Below are positions 37,478 to 46,968 of a stretch of DNA of 64,000 nt, one piece after another. The first letter of the stretch is position 1, and each line of letters starts with the position of its first letter. Under the pieces are notes generated by a model. That model was not told the DNA's origin and did not search any database. It was given only the letters and a program-made list of their open reading frames with translations. Source of the DNA: Paracoccaceae bacterium (GTDB taxonomy: Bacteria; Pseudomonadota; Alphaproteobacteria; Rhodobacterales; Rhodobacteraceae); NCBI GenBank assembly GCA_902631295.1, contig CACOXV010000004.1:37832-101831 (forward strand). Direction: 5' to 3'. The translations under genes and the position numbers were made by a program.

Positions 37478-37492
37478 GTTCTTCTTTTGTTC
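37478..37492 (-). promoter_or_regulatory. LexA (SOS) box of dnaE2, GTTC-N7-GTTC
   Basis: GTTC, seven bases, GTTC on the plus strand (GAAC-N7-GAAC on the coding strand), the direct-repeat SOS box known for alphaproteobacterial LexA. It is 15 bases upstream of the dnaE2 ATG, so DNA damage should induce that gene. Confidence 0.8.
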
Positions 37493-37610
37493 TTTTCTAG
37501 TCTAAAAGGGAAAATAATTTAAAAATCACATTAAAATAAAAATTTACTGTTTTAAGAAGATTGTGAATACACCTAGAGACAAACACTTAACAAATTTGTC
37601 TACTAATCAA

Positions 37611-37946
37611 TTAATCAACTAGCTTGATTAATTTACGCTCTAAAATGCCTAAAACAGATTTCAGATCATGTCCGCGCTTTAGGATTTGTCCATCTATGCC
37701 AACTATTGCATATTCACCCTGTCTATTTCGAAGTTTAGGTCTTTTTTCAATTTTATAGATTGGATTTTCCGCTGTTCTTTTAAAAACTGAGAATATTGCA
37801 ACCTCTTTTAGCGAGGAAATACCATAATCTCGCCATTCACCAGCAGCTACCATTCGCCCATATAATGACAATATAACAGTGAGCTCAGGTTTTTGAAAAC
37901 TAACTACACTGCTATGGAAATCTGAAATAGGAACAAAACTATTCAT
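37611..37946 (-). CDS. DUF2794 family protein
   Basis: Conserved alphaproteobacterial protein of unknown function, 111 residues. The family pattern SFQKPELTVILSLYGRMVAAGEWRDY (split: SFQKPELTVILSLYG and RMVAAGEWRDYGISSL), the AIFSVFKRTAENPIYKIEKR core and the LERKLIKL end are clear. No signal or membrane segment is seen. It is a lone leftward gene between dnaE2 and a strong terminator that closes the permease gene upstream. Confidence 0.88.
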   Translation of the reverse strand: MNSFVPISDFHSSVVSFQKPELTVILSLYGRMVAAGEWRDYGISSLKEVAIFSVFKRTAENPIYKIEKRPKLRNRQGEYAIVGIDGQILKRGHDLKSVLGILERKLIKLVD

Positions 37947-37984
37947 ACTTTTATGTTACAATGATTCCTGGCGAAATCAATACA

Positions 37985-38013
37985 ACAAAAAACGCCCTGA
38001 ACTTTCAGGGCGT
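37985..38013 (-). terminator. Rho-independent terminator after the NCS2 permease
   Basis: Stem ACGCCCTGAA/TTCAGGGCGT with a two-base loop, followed on the minus strand by a run of T. It lies 25 bases past the permease stop and separates the urate genes from DUF2794. It is the clearest terminator in the window. Confidence 0.9.
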
Positions 38014-38037
38014 TTCTTAAAAGATTTATTTGAAAAC

Positions 38038-39354
38038 TTATTCTTCTGGTAGAATTTGATTTAAAATAATAGCAAGAAATGCCGTTGGTGCTACAGCTGA
38101 TGTTGCTAGCGTTTTCCATATTCCTGGTAAATATTGCACCGCTGAAGGTACCAAATTAAAGCCTAAACCAATCGACAGTGACAATGCTATAATAATCATG
38201 TTTCTGCGAGACATTTTGATTTCGCTTAATACGTTAAGACCTGCAGCAGCCACCATACCAAACATAACAATCACACCACCGCCTAGTACTGGAAGTGGCA
38301 TAGAGGCAATGACTGCTCCTATTTTAGGTACCAAACCGCATATAACCATAATTACGCCCGCGATTGTAACTACATGTCTACTCATAATACCTGTAATGCC
38401 GACGATGCCTACATTTTGGCTGAAAGAAGTATTTGGCAAACCGCCAAAAACACCAGCTACAGCAGTTCCAAGGCCATCTGCGTAAGTTGCACCAGATATC
38501 TCATCATCTGTTGCTTCACGTCCTGCTCCAGCTTTAGCTGTGGCTGAGGTGTCACCAACGGTTTCAACCGCTGAAACAATTGAAACTAACGTTACGCCTA
38601 TCACAGCTCCTAGGTTAAACTCAAACCCATATGGTAAAGTTTGAAGTCCAGTTACCCAACTCGCTTTACCGACAGCTGCGAAATTAACTATACCAAACAT
38701 ATAGGCCACTATATAACCTGCGATTAAGCCCAGCAGTATTGCAGCATTTGATAAAATGCCTTTTGTCATGAACTTAAATCCAAGAGCAACCACAATGACT
38801 GTGAGGGCAACTGTCCAATGCATTAGAGAGCCGAAGCTTTCTGCTGCCATTTGGAAATCTGCTGCTCCACCCGCTGCATATTTGATACCAACTGGTACCA
38901 AATAAAGACCGATTGCGAGGATAACTAGCCCTGTTACAAGTGGTGGAAATAGATACCGAATATTTGCAATAACTGATCCCAAGGCAAAATGAATTAAGCC
39001 ACCAATAATACAGGAAGTTAAAGCCACACCAAGGCCTTGAGTTGCAGCAATACCTGCTAAAACACCAACAAATGCAAAGCTTGTACCTTGCATTATTGGT
39101 AGCCTGGCTCCTACCGGGCCAAACCCGACAGTTTGAAATATTGTTGCTATGCCTGCGAAAAGCATTGCCATTTGGATTAAATATACTTGCTCTGCACCAC
39201 CAAATTGCAGCCCTGCTGCCCCCGCAACAATTATGGACGGAGTTACGTTTGATGCGAACATTGCCAAGACATGCTGTAATCCCAGTGGGGCAGCTTGACC
39301 CATTGGGGGTGTAATGTTGGGATCACTGTAGGAACCCATAGCATTGTCAGTCAT
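38038..39354 (-). CDS. Nucleobase:cation symporter-2 family permease (urate/xanthine)
   Basis: Inner-membrane permease of 438 residues with about 12-14 hydrophobic segments. NCS2 features are QHVLAMFASNVTPSIIVAGA in TM1, GLVTGLVILAIGL-type helices (present as PLVTGLVILAIGLYLVP), the NTSFSQNVGIVGITG signature and the Gln-rich ISGATYADGLGTA region before it. Adjacency to a complete set of urate-degrading enzymes argues for urate or xanthine as substrate. It is probably cotranscribed with allA and puuE-uraD upstream and is closed by a strong terminator. Confidence 0.9.
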   Translation of the reverse strand: MTDNAMGSYSDPNITPPMGQAAPLGLQHVLAMFASNVTPSIIVAGAAGLQFGGAEQVYLIQMAMLFAGIATIFQTVGFGPVGARLPIMQGTSFAFVGVLAGIAATQGLGVALTSCIIGGLIHFALGSVIANIRYLFPPLVTGLVILAIGLYLVPVGIKYAAGGAADFQMAAESFGSLMHWTVALTVIVVALGFKFMTKGILSNAAILLGLIAGYIVAYMFGIVNFAAVGKASWVTGLQTLPYGFEFNLGAVIGVTLVSIVSAVETVGDTSATAKAGAGREATDDEISGATYADGLGTAVAGVFGGLPNTSFSQNVGIVGITGIMSRHVVTIAGVIMVICGLVPKIGAVIASMPLPVLGGGVIVMFGMVAAAGLNVLSEIKMSRRNMIIIALSLSIGLGFNLVPSAVQYLPGIWKTLATSAVAPTAFLAIILNQILPEE

Positions 39355-39413
39355 TTTAGTCTCCCTATTTGACTATTAAACTTAGCGTTCTGCCTGTTTT
39401 TAAGGCAGATGCC

Positions 39414-39905
39414 CTAGAGTGTATCAACTATATATGGTACGTCAAAGAAAAATTCTTCTAGATTTTGAGATTTTCCAATTCTGTCGATTACTGCAAAGAG
39501 ACCAGGTTCACTTAAGGGCGTTAATACACCATGCCAGGTCCCTTTAAAAAAGTTTATCGCTTGACCAGGCGCTGTAACAAACGCCTTCGGGATATCAGGC
39601 CTATTGTTTTTATCATTTGCAACTATGATTAAAAATCCATTAGTAGACATAGGAATAAAGGCTTGGCTTCCGTCAGGATGTCTCTCCATCATGTTAAGTA
39701 CTAATGGCAATGAGCGTGTTTTCGCGTTAAATAAGCTCAAACCGACTTTCCCATCGGATCCCACATTTATTTTAGCTCTGTCATGATATCTTTCACATAG
39801 ACCTTGGTTGATCAACATATCTGGATCACCGTCAGTATCAATGACCTCTCCAAAATCCTGAAAATTTGTTTTTGTCAGGGGCTCAGTTATAATTTTCCGT
39901 GCCAT
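39414..39905 (-). CDS. allA: Ureidoglycolate lyase
   Basis: Splits ureidoglycolate into glyoxylate and urea, the last step of allantoin breakdown. The 163-residue cupin-like protein has the family patterns TKTNFQDFGEVID, MMERHPDGSQAFIPM and FKGTWHGVLTPL. Its start overlaps the end of puuE-uraD by 19 bases, so the genes are coupled. Lies between the permease and the fusion gene. The enzyme yielding ureidoglycolate from allantoate is not in the window. Confidence 0.92.
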   Translation of the reverse strand: MARKIITEPLTKTNFQDFGEVIDTDGDPDMLINQGLCERYHDRAKINVGSDGKVGLSLFNAKTRSLPLVLNMMERHPDGSQAFIPMSTNGFLIIVANDKNNRPDIPKAFVTAPGQAINFFKGTWHGVLTPLSEPGLFAVIDRIGKSQNLEEFFFDVPYIVDTL

Positions 39906-41329
39906 TTAATTATATCCATCAATCTAATTTCTGCTATCCGTTCCACTTGCGCACAGGCTTCATTGAATTCCATTTCCTCTGTATTCTTAATACGAGAAAT
40001 AAAATTATCTAAAATTTCCGATTTGCTGCGGTTTTTCACGGCGATAATGAAGGGAAAACCATATTTCTCCCTGTAAGATCTATTTAGCTCGTTAAATTGT
40101 TTGTATTCTTCTGATGTTAAGTTATTTAAACCTGCGCTTGACTGTTCGTTTTGGCTTTCTTTTGTAAGCTGCTCAGATTTAGTAATTTTTACAGCCAGTT
40201 CTGGATGAGCTTTTAACACTTCTAAACGAATTTCCTTTTCTTCTGCTCGGAAGACGCGACAGAATGCGCTATGTAAACCTTGGACTGTATCATGAGCGGG
40301 TCCCAATTCAGTATTCCAAGTTTTTTCCGCAATCCAGGGCGATTTTTCGAAAATGCCACCAAACGTTTCAACAAACTTTTTTTGCACCATCTTTGAAGGT
40401 TGTTCAAACCTTTTGGGTGGATGGTGTCTTTGCCAATGTTGTGCAATCTCAATTCGTTTGGCGAACCAAACGTCTTTGAATGAAGTTGCATGTTCGATAA
40501 ATTGCTTTATGGCAGAAATCCGTCCAGGTCTGCCAATTAGTCTGCAATGCAAGCCAATTGACATCATCTTTGGAGACCCTTCCACCCCCTCAGAATATAG
40601 GGTGTCAAAAGTATCTTTTAAATAATCAAAAAACTGCCCGGAGGTTGAAAAACCCTGTGCAGTCGCAAATCTCATATCATTTGTGTCTAATGTATAAGGG
40701 ATAATTAATTGGTCATGGCCATCGATATCCAACCAATATGGTAAATCGTCCGCGTAACTATCCGAAATATAATCAAAATCGCCTTCATTTGATACCAGTC
40801 TTACAGTATTGTCTGAACATCTCCCTGTATACCAACCGTATGGTCGCTCACCTGTGATCTCTTGATGCAATTTTATAGCTTCTTGAATCTGAGTTCTTTC
40901 ATCCTCTGGTAACATGTCTTTATGCTCAATCCACTTCAAACCGTGACTTGCTATTTCCCAACCTGCATCCTGCATAGCTTTTACCTGCTCAGGACTTCTT
41001 GCTAGCGCGGATGCTACTCCGTAGACCGTTACTGGTATTTCCTTTTTGGTAAATAATCTGTGAAGTCGCCAGAAACCAGCTCTTGCACCGTATTCGTAAA
41101 TACTTTCCATATTCCAATGCCTTTGATTTGGCCATGGCGCCGCTCCAATTATCTCAGATAAAAAAGCTTCTGATGCGGCATCCCCGTGAAGAACACAGTT
41201 TTCTCCACCTTCTTCATAATTAATTACGAATTGGACGGCAATTTTTGCTTCATTAGGCCATTTTGCTTTTGGTATATTTTTACCATAACCAATCATATCT
41301 CGTTCATAACGATCCACTTGGTACTCCAA
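39887..41329 (-). CDS. puuE: Fused allantoinase PuuE and OHCU decarboxylase UraD
   Basis: Bifunctional protein of 480 residues. Residues 1-305 are a PuuE-type allantoinase of the polysaccharide-deacetylase fold (QFVINYEEGGE, EIASHGLKWIEH, PYGWYTGRCS), which opens allantoin to allantoate. Residues 313-480 are UraD, which decarboxylates OHCU to S-allantoin: EKSPWIAEKTW, the catalytic His375 in KAHPELAVK, and KYGFPFIIAVKNRSK. The product of UraD is the substrate of PuuE, so fusion channels successive steps. It is the first gene of a leftward set with allA and the permease, and diverges from uraH. Confidence 0.93.
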   Translation of the reverse strand: MEYQVDRYERDMIGYGKNIPKAKWPNEAKIAVQFVINYEEGGENCVLHGDAASEAFLSEIIGAAPWPNQRHWNMESIYEYGARAGFWRLHRLFTKKEIPVTVYGVASALARSPEQVKAMQDAGWEIASHGLKWIEHKDMLPEDERTQIQEAIKLHQEITGERPYGWYTGRCSDNTVRLVSNEGDFDYISDSYADDLPYWLDIDGHDQLIIPYTLDTNDMRFATAQGFSTSGQFFDYLKDTFDTLYSEGVEGSPKMMSIGLHCRLIGRPGRISAIKQFIEHATSFKDVWFAKRIEIAQHWQRHHPPKRFEQPSKMVQKKFVETFGGIFEKSPWIAEKTWNTELGPAHDTVQGLHSAFCRVFRAEEKEIRLEVLKAHPELAVKITKSEQLTKESQNEQSSAGLNNLTSEEYKQFNELNRSYREKYGFPFIIAVKNRSKSEILDNFISRIKNTEEMEFNEACAQVERIAEIRLMDIIKWHGKL

Positions 41330-41452
41330 ATTTATTAACTTATACCAGTTATACTCTAAATTTTATTTTGAAACATATATTTTAATCAACTAGTGTGCAT
41401 AAAATATTCAGTTTGTTTAAATGAGAAAGCTAATCCTTTTGGGAGCTAAAGA

Positions 41453-41806
41453 ATGGTCGGGTTTTTAACAACTCATGCGTTAGATACGAGCTGCGGAACG
41501 CCCGCTGCAAATTTGAGAATTGATTTTTTTGAATACACAGAGGGCCGCTCTAATGCAGTTTGTTCGGTAAGTACAAATGCTGATGGGCGAACAGATCAAC
41601 CTATCATGACAGAGGTAGATTTTAGATTGGGCTCATTTGAGTTAATCTTTTATGTTGGTGATTATTATCGGCAGTTCGGCCATCATTATAGTGAGCCTGT
41701 TTTTCTAGATTTAGTTCCGATACGTTTTGGAATCAGTGAAAATAAGCATTACCACGTTCCACTCCTATTATCGCCTTTCGGGTATTCGACTTACCGGGGA
41801 AGCTAA
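41453..41806 (+). CDS. uraH: 5-Hydroxyisourate hydrolase (transthyretin-like)
   Basis: Hydrolyses 5-hydroxyisourate to OHCU, between PuuD and UraD. The 117-residue protein has the transthyretin-like N-terminal TTHALDTSCGTPAANL and the hallmark C-terminus ending YRGS, with HYHVPLLLSPFGYSTY before it. GGGAG precedes the ATG. It is followed after 45 bases by puuD and diverges from puuE-uraD across 123 bases, where shared control is likely. Confidence 0.95.
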   Translation: MVGFLTTHALDTSCGTPAANLRIDFFEYTEGRSNAVCSVSTNADGRTDQPIMTEVDFRLGSFELIFYVGDYYRQFGHHYSEPVFLDLVPIRFGISENKHYHVPLLLSPFGYSTYRGS

Positions 41807-41851
41807 ATAAATTCAAAATGAGAAATCTTTAACTTTACTAAGGTATAAAAT

Positions 41852-43102
41852 TTGGCCGAAATAGTAGTAATTTGGGACTGGTTGGAATTCGCACTTCGTT
41901 GGTTACACGTTATAACTGCGATTGCCTGGATAGGTTCATCATTTTATTTTATTGCATTAGATCTGGGCCTTCAGAAAAATGATAAGTTACCATCTGGGGT
42001 GCAGGGGGAAGAATGGCAAGTTCATGGTGGTGGATTTTATCATATTCAAAAATACTCAGTCGCACCAAGTGAAGTCCCTAAGCATTTGACTTGGTTTAAA
42101 TGGGAAAGTTACTCAACTTGGTTATCTGGGTTTGCGCTGATGGTAGTCATTTACTGGGTTGGTGGTGAACTTTACCTGATCGATAGCACTAAATCAGATC
42201 TTGAATTATGGCAGGGGATTATAATATCCGCTGCTTCTCTTATATTAGGTTGGTTTATTTATGATTTTTTATGTAAGTCGAGGTTCAGAAATAATCCTTC
42301 TCTATTAATGGTAGTTCTATTTTTTATTCTTGTGGTAATGGGATGGTCCTATAATCAAATATTTACTGGCAGAGCAGTTTTTTTGCATTTGGGAGCGTTC
42401 ACGGCTACCATTATGACAGCAAATGTATTTCTGGTTATAATTCCCAACCAAAAAATTGTTGTAGATGATTTATTTGCAAAGCGTACTCCCAATCCAGAAT
42501 TTGGTAAAATCGCAAAATTAAGGTCAACACATAATAACTACTTAACGTTACCAGTAATTTTTCTGATGCTTTCGAACCATTATCCTCTTGCTTTTGCTTC
42601 GGAATGGAACTGGGTTATCGCTGCCCTTGTATTTCTTATGGGCGTCACAATAAGGCACTATTTTAATACAATTCATGCCAGAGCCGGAAATCCTATATGG
42701 ACTTGGCCAGTTACAATAATAATTTTTATTATAATAATGTGGTTATCTATGGCACCCGCAATAATTTCAAAAAAAGAAGTAGTGCGGCTAAGTGAGAAGC
42801 AAGTCGCTTTCGAAAGCGCGGAGGAGTTTTCGGAAACCATCGATATTGTTATAAGTAGGTGCTCTATGTGTCATGCAAGAGAACCAGTGTGGGAGGGAGT
42901 CAATTGGGCACCAGGTGATGTTTACTTAGAAACCCCAAACGACGTAAGTAAAAATGCTAAATTAATTTACATGCATTCAGCTATTAGTTATGCAATGCCA
43001 CCCGCAAATGTAACATATATGGAAGAAAACGAGAGAGCTATTCTGAAAAGCTGGTTTAGAAATACAGTAAATGAAATGAGCTTTTCCGAGGCAATTAAAT
43101 AA
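41852..43102 (+). CDS. puuD: Membrane-bound urate hydroxylase PuuD with C-terminal cytochrome c domain
   Basis: Oxidises urate to 5-hydroxyisourate at the membrane. The 416-residue protein has about eight hydrophobic segments in residues 1-310 (starting FALRWLHVITAIAWIGSSFYF), then a soluble cytochrome c domain with CSMCH (337-341) and a likely axial Met near 382 (YAMPPANVT). The heme suggests electrons go to the respiratory chain rather than to O2 with peroxide release. The start is TTG at 41852, with AAGG about ten bases upstream. It is cotranscribed with uraH. Confidence 0.93.
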   Translation: MAEIVVIWDWLEFALRWLHVITAIAWIGSSFYFIALDLGLQKNDKLPSGVQGEEWQVHGGGFYHIQKYSVAPSEVPKHLTWFKWESYSTWLSGFALMVVIYWVGGELYLIDSTKSDLELWQGIIISAASLILGWFIYDFLCKSRFRNNPSLLMVVLFFILVVMGWSYNQIFTGRAVFLHLGAFTATIMTANVFLVIIPNQKIVVDDLFAKRTPNPEFGKIAKLRSTHNNYLTLPVIFLMLSNHYPLAFASEWNWVIAALVFLMGVTIRHYFNTIHARAGNPIWTWPVTIIIFIIIMWLSMAPAIISKKEVVRLSEKQVAFESAEEFSETIDIVISRCSMCHAREPVWEGVNWAPGDVYLETPNDVSKNAKLIYMHSAISYAMPPANVTYMEENERAILKSWFRNTVNEMSFSEAIK

Positions 43103-43150
43103 AGATTATATTTTAGTTGATTGATGAAATTTTCACCTAAATCTGTAAAA

Positions 43151-44023
43151 CTAAGTTAAACCAGCAAATTGGATGGCAGATTTTATAAGTGTTTTCGTTT
43201 TCTCACTTAAGGGGGTCAACGGTAGTCTTACCTCATCTGAACATAGCCCTAAGAGACTCATTGCGTATTTAGCGCCTACCAGTCCAGGCTCAGTAAAAAT
43301 TGCATTATGCAGTGGCATAAGCCTATCTTGCAATTCAAGAGCTTTAGTATAATCACCGGCTAATGTGGCGGCCTGTAACTGTGCCGATAATTTTGGTGAT
43401 ACATTGGCAGTAACAGAAATACATCCGACTCCACCCTGGGCATTAAATCCATGCGCAGTTGCGTCTTCACCGGATATTTGTAAAAAACTGGGTCCGCACG
43501 TAATGCGCTGTGCACATACTCTTGCTAAATCACCTGTTGCATCTTTAACGCCAATAATTCTTGGTAATTTGGATAAGTGGCCCATTGTTTCTGGGCTCAT
43601 ATCAATTGAGGACCTGCCTGGAATATTGTAAATTATGATAGGAAGATCACAGTTATCATGAAGTTCTGTGAAATGCTGTACAAGGCCTGTCTGGGTAGGT
43701 TTGTTATAATAAGGAGTTACGATAAGTGCGGCATCTGCTCCAACAGCTTTTGCATGTTTCATAAAATGAAGCGCTTCTAGAGTATTGTTCGAGCCAGCAC
43801 CGGCAATTACAGGAATACGTCCATTTACTTTCTTTACAACTGTCGAAACTACAATTTCATGTTCCTCATGACTTAAAGTTGGGCTCTCCCCAGTCGTACC
43901 AACAGGTACCAACCCATGACTTCCCTGCTCGATGTGCCAATCCACTAAATTTTCAAGTGTTTTGAGGTCAAGTTTTCCGTTATCAAACGGCGTAACTAAT
44001 GCTGGCATTGAACCCCTCAGCAT
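43151..44023 (-). CDS. dapA: 4-Hydroxy-tetrahydrodipicolinate synthase
   Basis: First step of lysine and diaminopimelate synthesis: pyruvate plus aspartate semialdehyde. The 290-residue TIM barrel shows MPALVTPF, the [17 protein letters not shown] signature, the Tyr of [18 protein letters not shown] and the Schiff-base Lys in [10 protein letters not shown]. All are normal. It diverges from the lytic transglycosylase gene over about 120 AT-rich bases, an arrangement common in alphaproteobacteria. Confidence 0.95.
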   Translation of the reverse strand: MLRGSMPALVTPFDNGKLDLKTLENLVDWHIEQGSHGLVPVGTTGESPTLSHEEHEIVVSTVVKKVNGRIPVIAGAGSNNTLEALHFMKHAKAVGADAALIVTPYYNKPTQTGLVQHFTELHDNCDLPIIIYNIPGRSSIDMSPETMGHLSKLPRIIGVKDATGDLARVCAQRITCGPSFLQISGEDATAHGFNAQGGVGCISVTANVSPKLSAQLQAATLAGDYTKALELQDRLMPLHNAIFTEPGLVGAKYAMSLLGLCSDEVRLPLTPLSEKTKTLIKSAIQFAGLT

Positions 44024-44142
44024 ATCATCTCCTATTAAGTCACTTTTCCAATTTTTTTAAAAAAAGTTTATAAACAGTTCACAACTTGGTTTAACCCTGA
44101 TTAAAGCTCAAGTAAACTTATTAAAAATCTTAGTTATCAGAA

Positions 44143-46137
44143 TTGAAAATGCAGATAGTAATTAAAGGCGGGAAGACACTATATTTTTTGATTTCCTTTT
44201 TGCTTGGGCTGAGCACTAGTTTATTGGCACAAGATGCGGTTAAACGGCCTTTGCAAAAAGCATTTGAAGCGATGCGCTCTGGATATTGGTACGAAGCAAA
44301 ACAGTTTGCTGAAGCAGATGGCCAAGTATCAAAAGATATTATTTTGTGGCATGAATTTAGATCTGGTCGAGGAAATCCAACTGACTTAACGAAATTTTTG
44401 CAACGCAATAAAGATTGGCCAGGTTTGCCTTATTTAAAAGAAAAAGGAGAGCAAGTTTTTTTTGAAAGTGGCCGTAATGATGTTTTAAGTTGGTTCGATA
44501 AGTATCCGCCCAGGTCAGAGACTGCGGCAATTATTTATGCAGATGCTCTTCTTGAAGTGGGAAATAAAAACAAAGCTGAGTTAATTTTGCAAGAAAAGTG
44601 GATATCTCAGATCATGGACCCAGATTTACGCACTTTGTACCTGAAAAAGCATGATGCGGCGCTAGCTGAATTCCATGATGAGAGGGTCATCGAATTATTA
44701 TGGAGAGATGCTTTTTCAGCCATTGATGAGTTAATGCCGTTATTATCCGAAGATTATAAAAAGCTTGTGAAAGCGGTTTTGGCACTCAGAAAGTATCAAA
44801 AAGAAGGTGTAAATACACTAATTAATAGGGTGCCAGAGACGTTGCGTGGTCATCCCGTTCTTAATTTTGCTAGGTTCAAATGGAGGTTACAATTTGGGTA
44901 TGATGATCGCGCTTACCAGTTGCTATACGAATTAAGCGAAAAAAAGGAATATTTGGGACGGCCAGATATATGGGGGGTAACCCGTGAGAAGTTGGCCAGA
45001 AAATTGCTTTGGGACGGTGACTACAAAAATGCCTATAATATTTTAAGTGGTCATTTTGTTGAAGAAAGTAGATTACGGGCAAGGCTGGAATGGCTGGCAG
45101 GTTTTGTTGCTCTGAGGAAAGTTAATGACCCAAATTCGGCACTCAACCATTTTCAAAATTTTATAGAGATTGTTGAGAGTCCAATTTCGAAAGGTCGTGG
45201 CTATTACTGGTTGGGGCGAGCTCATGAAGCTCTTAACAATCTTGAGAGTGCAAGACGTTCATATGATAGAGCTTCAGAAAACTATACAACTTATTACGGG
45301 CAGTTGGCTTTAGAAAAGCTTGGAAGAAGTTTACCATATGACATTGTGGAATCGAATATTACACTTCAGTGGAGAAATGCGGAGTTTATACAATCAACTG
45401 TTTTTCAGGCTGCGATATTGATGCTGGCAGCTGACGAAAAAAAACTGGCAGAAAGGTTCCTAACCCATCTTTCTGAAAGCTTATCGGAGCGGAGCCTTTT
45501 AAAGTTAGAGAGCTTCTTGATCGAGCTAGATGATCCGTATATTCAAATTAGATTTGGTAAACGACAGGCGAGTAGGGGAACCATAATGTTCGACTCGTAT
45601 TTTGCAATCCATGATATGGCTGATTATGAATGGGTAGTTCCTTTAGATCTACTATTATCCATTGCTCGGCGGGAAAGTGAATTTGATCAAAATGCAACTT
45701 CGTCAGCTGGGGCAATGGGATTAATGCAAGTGATGCCAGGAACAGCAAAAGATATGGCGAAGGCTTTAAAGATCCCATTCGAAGAAAAATCCTTGCTAAA
45801 AAGTTGGAAATACAATGTTTTACTTGGAGCGACGTACTTAGAAGAGCTATCCTATAAATATAGAGGTAATCCTATTTTAATTGCAGCATCTTATAATGCT
45901 GGACCTACTAACGCTGATAAATGGATCGAATATTTAGGGAGTCCACTTGACCAAACGGTAGATCCAGTTGATTGGGTGGAGATGATACCATTTCGAGAGA
46001 CTAGAAACTATGTCATGCGAATTACTGAAAGTCTAATGCTGTATCGAACTAAAATAGAAAAAAAAGAGATAGATCATAATTTTTCTGAATTTTTAGGTAG
46101 TTCAGCTTACTTTTCGTTCTCTCCAAAGAGTGAATAA
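44143..46137 (+). CDS. slt: Periplasmic lytic murein transglycosylase (Slt70-like)
   Basis: Cleaves peptidoglycan glycan strands non-hydrolytically. The 664-residue protein has an N-terminal signal peptide (FLISFLLGLSTSLLAQ), a long helical superhelix (about 30-470) like the Slt70 ring, and the C-terminal SLT domain: catalytic Glu in IARRESEFDQNA, then SAGAMGLMQVMPGTA and AASYNAGPTNADKW. The last 36 bases overlap the end of the converging EamA transporter gene, an unusually long 3' overlap for this window. Confidence 0.92.
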   Translation: MKMQIVIKGGKTLYFLISFLLGLSTSLLAQDAVKRPLQKAFEAMRSGYWYEAKQFAEADGQVSKDIILWHEFRSGRGNPTDLTKFLQRNKDWPGLPYLKEKGEQVFFESGRNDVLSWFDKYPPRSETAAIIYADALLEVGNKNKAELILQEKWISQIMDPDLRTLYLKKHDAALAEFHDERVIELLWRDAFSAIDELMPLLSEDYKKLVKAVLALRKYQKEGVNTLINRVPETLRGHPVLNFARFKWRLQFGYDDRAYQLLYELSEKKEYLGRPDIWGVTREKLARKLLWDGDYKNAYNILSGHFVEESRLRARLEWLAGFVALRKVNDPNSALNHFQNFIEIVESPISKGRGYYWLGRAHEALNNLESARRSYDRASENYTTYYGQLALEKLGRSLPYDIVESNITLQWRNAEFIQSTVFQAAILMLAADEKKLAERFLTHLSESLSERSLLKLESFLIELDDPYIQIRFGKRQASRGTIMFDSYFAIHDMADYEWVVPLDLLLSIARRESEFDQNATSSAGAMGLMQVMPGTAKDMAKALKIPFEEKSLLKSWKYNVLLGATYLEELSYKYRGNPILIAASYNAGPTNADKWIEYLGSPLDQTVDPVDWVEMIPFRETRNYVMRITESLMLYRTKIEKKEIDHNFSEFLGSSAYFSFSPKSE

Positions 46138-46968
46138 ACCTGCACCCACAATTATGCATGCCCCAATAAACACGTTAGTAGTAATTTGCTCTCCAAAAAT
46201 GATAATCCCAATTATGGATGCCCAAATTAATTGCAAGTAGGCGAATGGTTGGACGGCACTTGCTTCAGCAACTTCATAGCACTTAATTAATAAAAAATGA
46301 CCAAGCATTCCAGATGCAGAAAGAATTAGCATTATACTCCAGTCAGCTTGCGATACAGGGTCCCAAAAATTCAATCCAATGGCCGTCATTGCAATACATC
46401 CTGTAGTGCCAGTCCAGAAAAAAGATGTGCTAGAATTATCATACTGACCAGCGTAGCGGGTTAACAAACCGTATAATGCAAAGAGAATAGCACCTGCCAG
46501 TGGAACCAGAGCATAGGGGCTGAAGATACCATTGCCTGGAGTAAGAATTATTAGTATCCCAAAGAAACCAACACAAATGGCTAACCATCTACGCCATCCA
46601 ACGTGTTCGCCCAATATAGGTCCAGACAGCATTGCAATAATTAGTGGATACGAAGCAAAAATAGCATGGGTCTCGGCGAGTCCCAACAGTGTGAATGCAA
46701 AGATTGTAACACACATTTCTGCAACTAAAAGTAGACTTCTGAATATTTGTAATAGCGGTGTCTTGGTTTTTGCAACTTGTTTTACCCCACCTAGTTTGCG
46801 GCTAGATATGGTCATTACAAAAGCCGCAAAGAACCAATATCTTATCATCACGACCATATAAACATTATATTCCGTCGCGAGGTATTTAGATAAGCCGTCC
46901 TGGCTTGCAAAAACAATGGTTGTAATGACCATTAAAAAAATTCCCAGACGCTCATTTTGTTTAATCAT
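46102..46968 (-). CDS. EamA/DMT-superfamily transporter
   Basis: Inner-membrane transporter of 288 residues with ten predicted helices in two EamA repeats, first near FLMVITTIVFASQDGLSKYL and second near YALVPLAGAILFALYGLLTRY. Substrate is unknown; relatives export metabolites or amino acids. It starts inside the end of mnmD (eight-base overlap), so it is cotranscribed, and it ends 36 bases within the converging transglycosylase gene. Confidence 0.88.
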   Translation of the reverse strand: MIKQNERLGIFLMVITTIVFASQDGLSKYLATEYNVYMVVMIRYWFFAAFVMTISSRKLGGVKQVAKTKTPLLQIFRSLLLVAEMCVTIFAFTLLGLAETHAIFASYPLIIAMLSGPILGEHVGWRRWLAICVGFFGILIILTPGNGIFSPYALVPLAGAILFALYGLLTRYAGQYDNSSTSFFWTGTTGCIAMTAIGLNFWDPVSQADWSIMLILSASGMLGHFLLIKCYEVAEASAVQPFAYLQLIWASIIGIIIFGEQITTNVFIGACIIVGAGLFTLWRERKVS

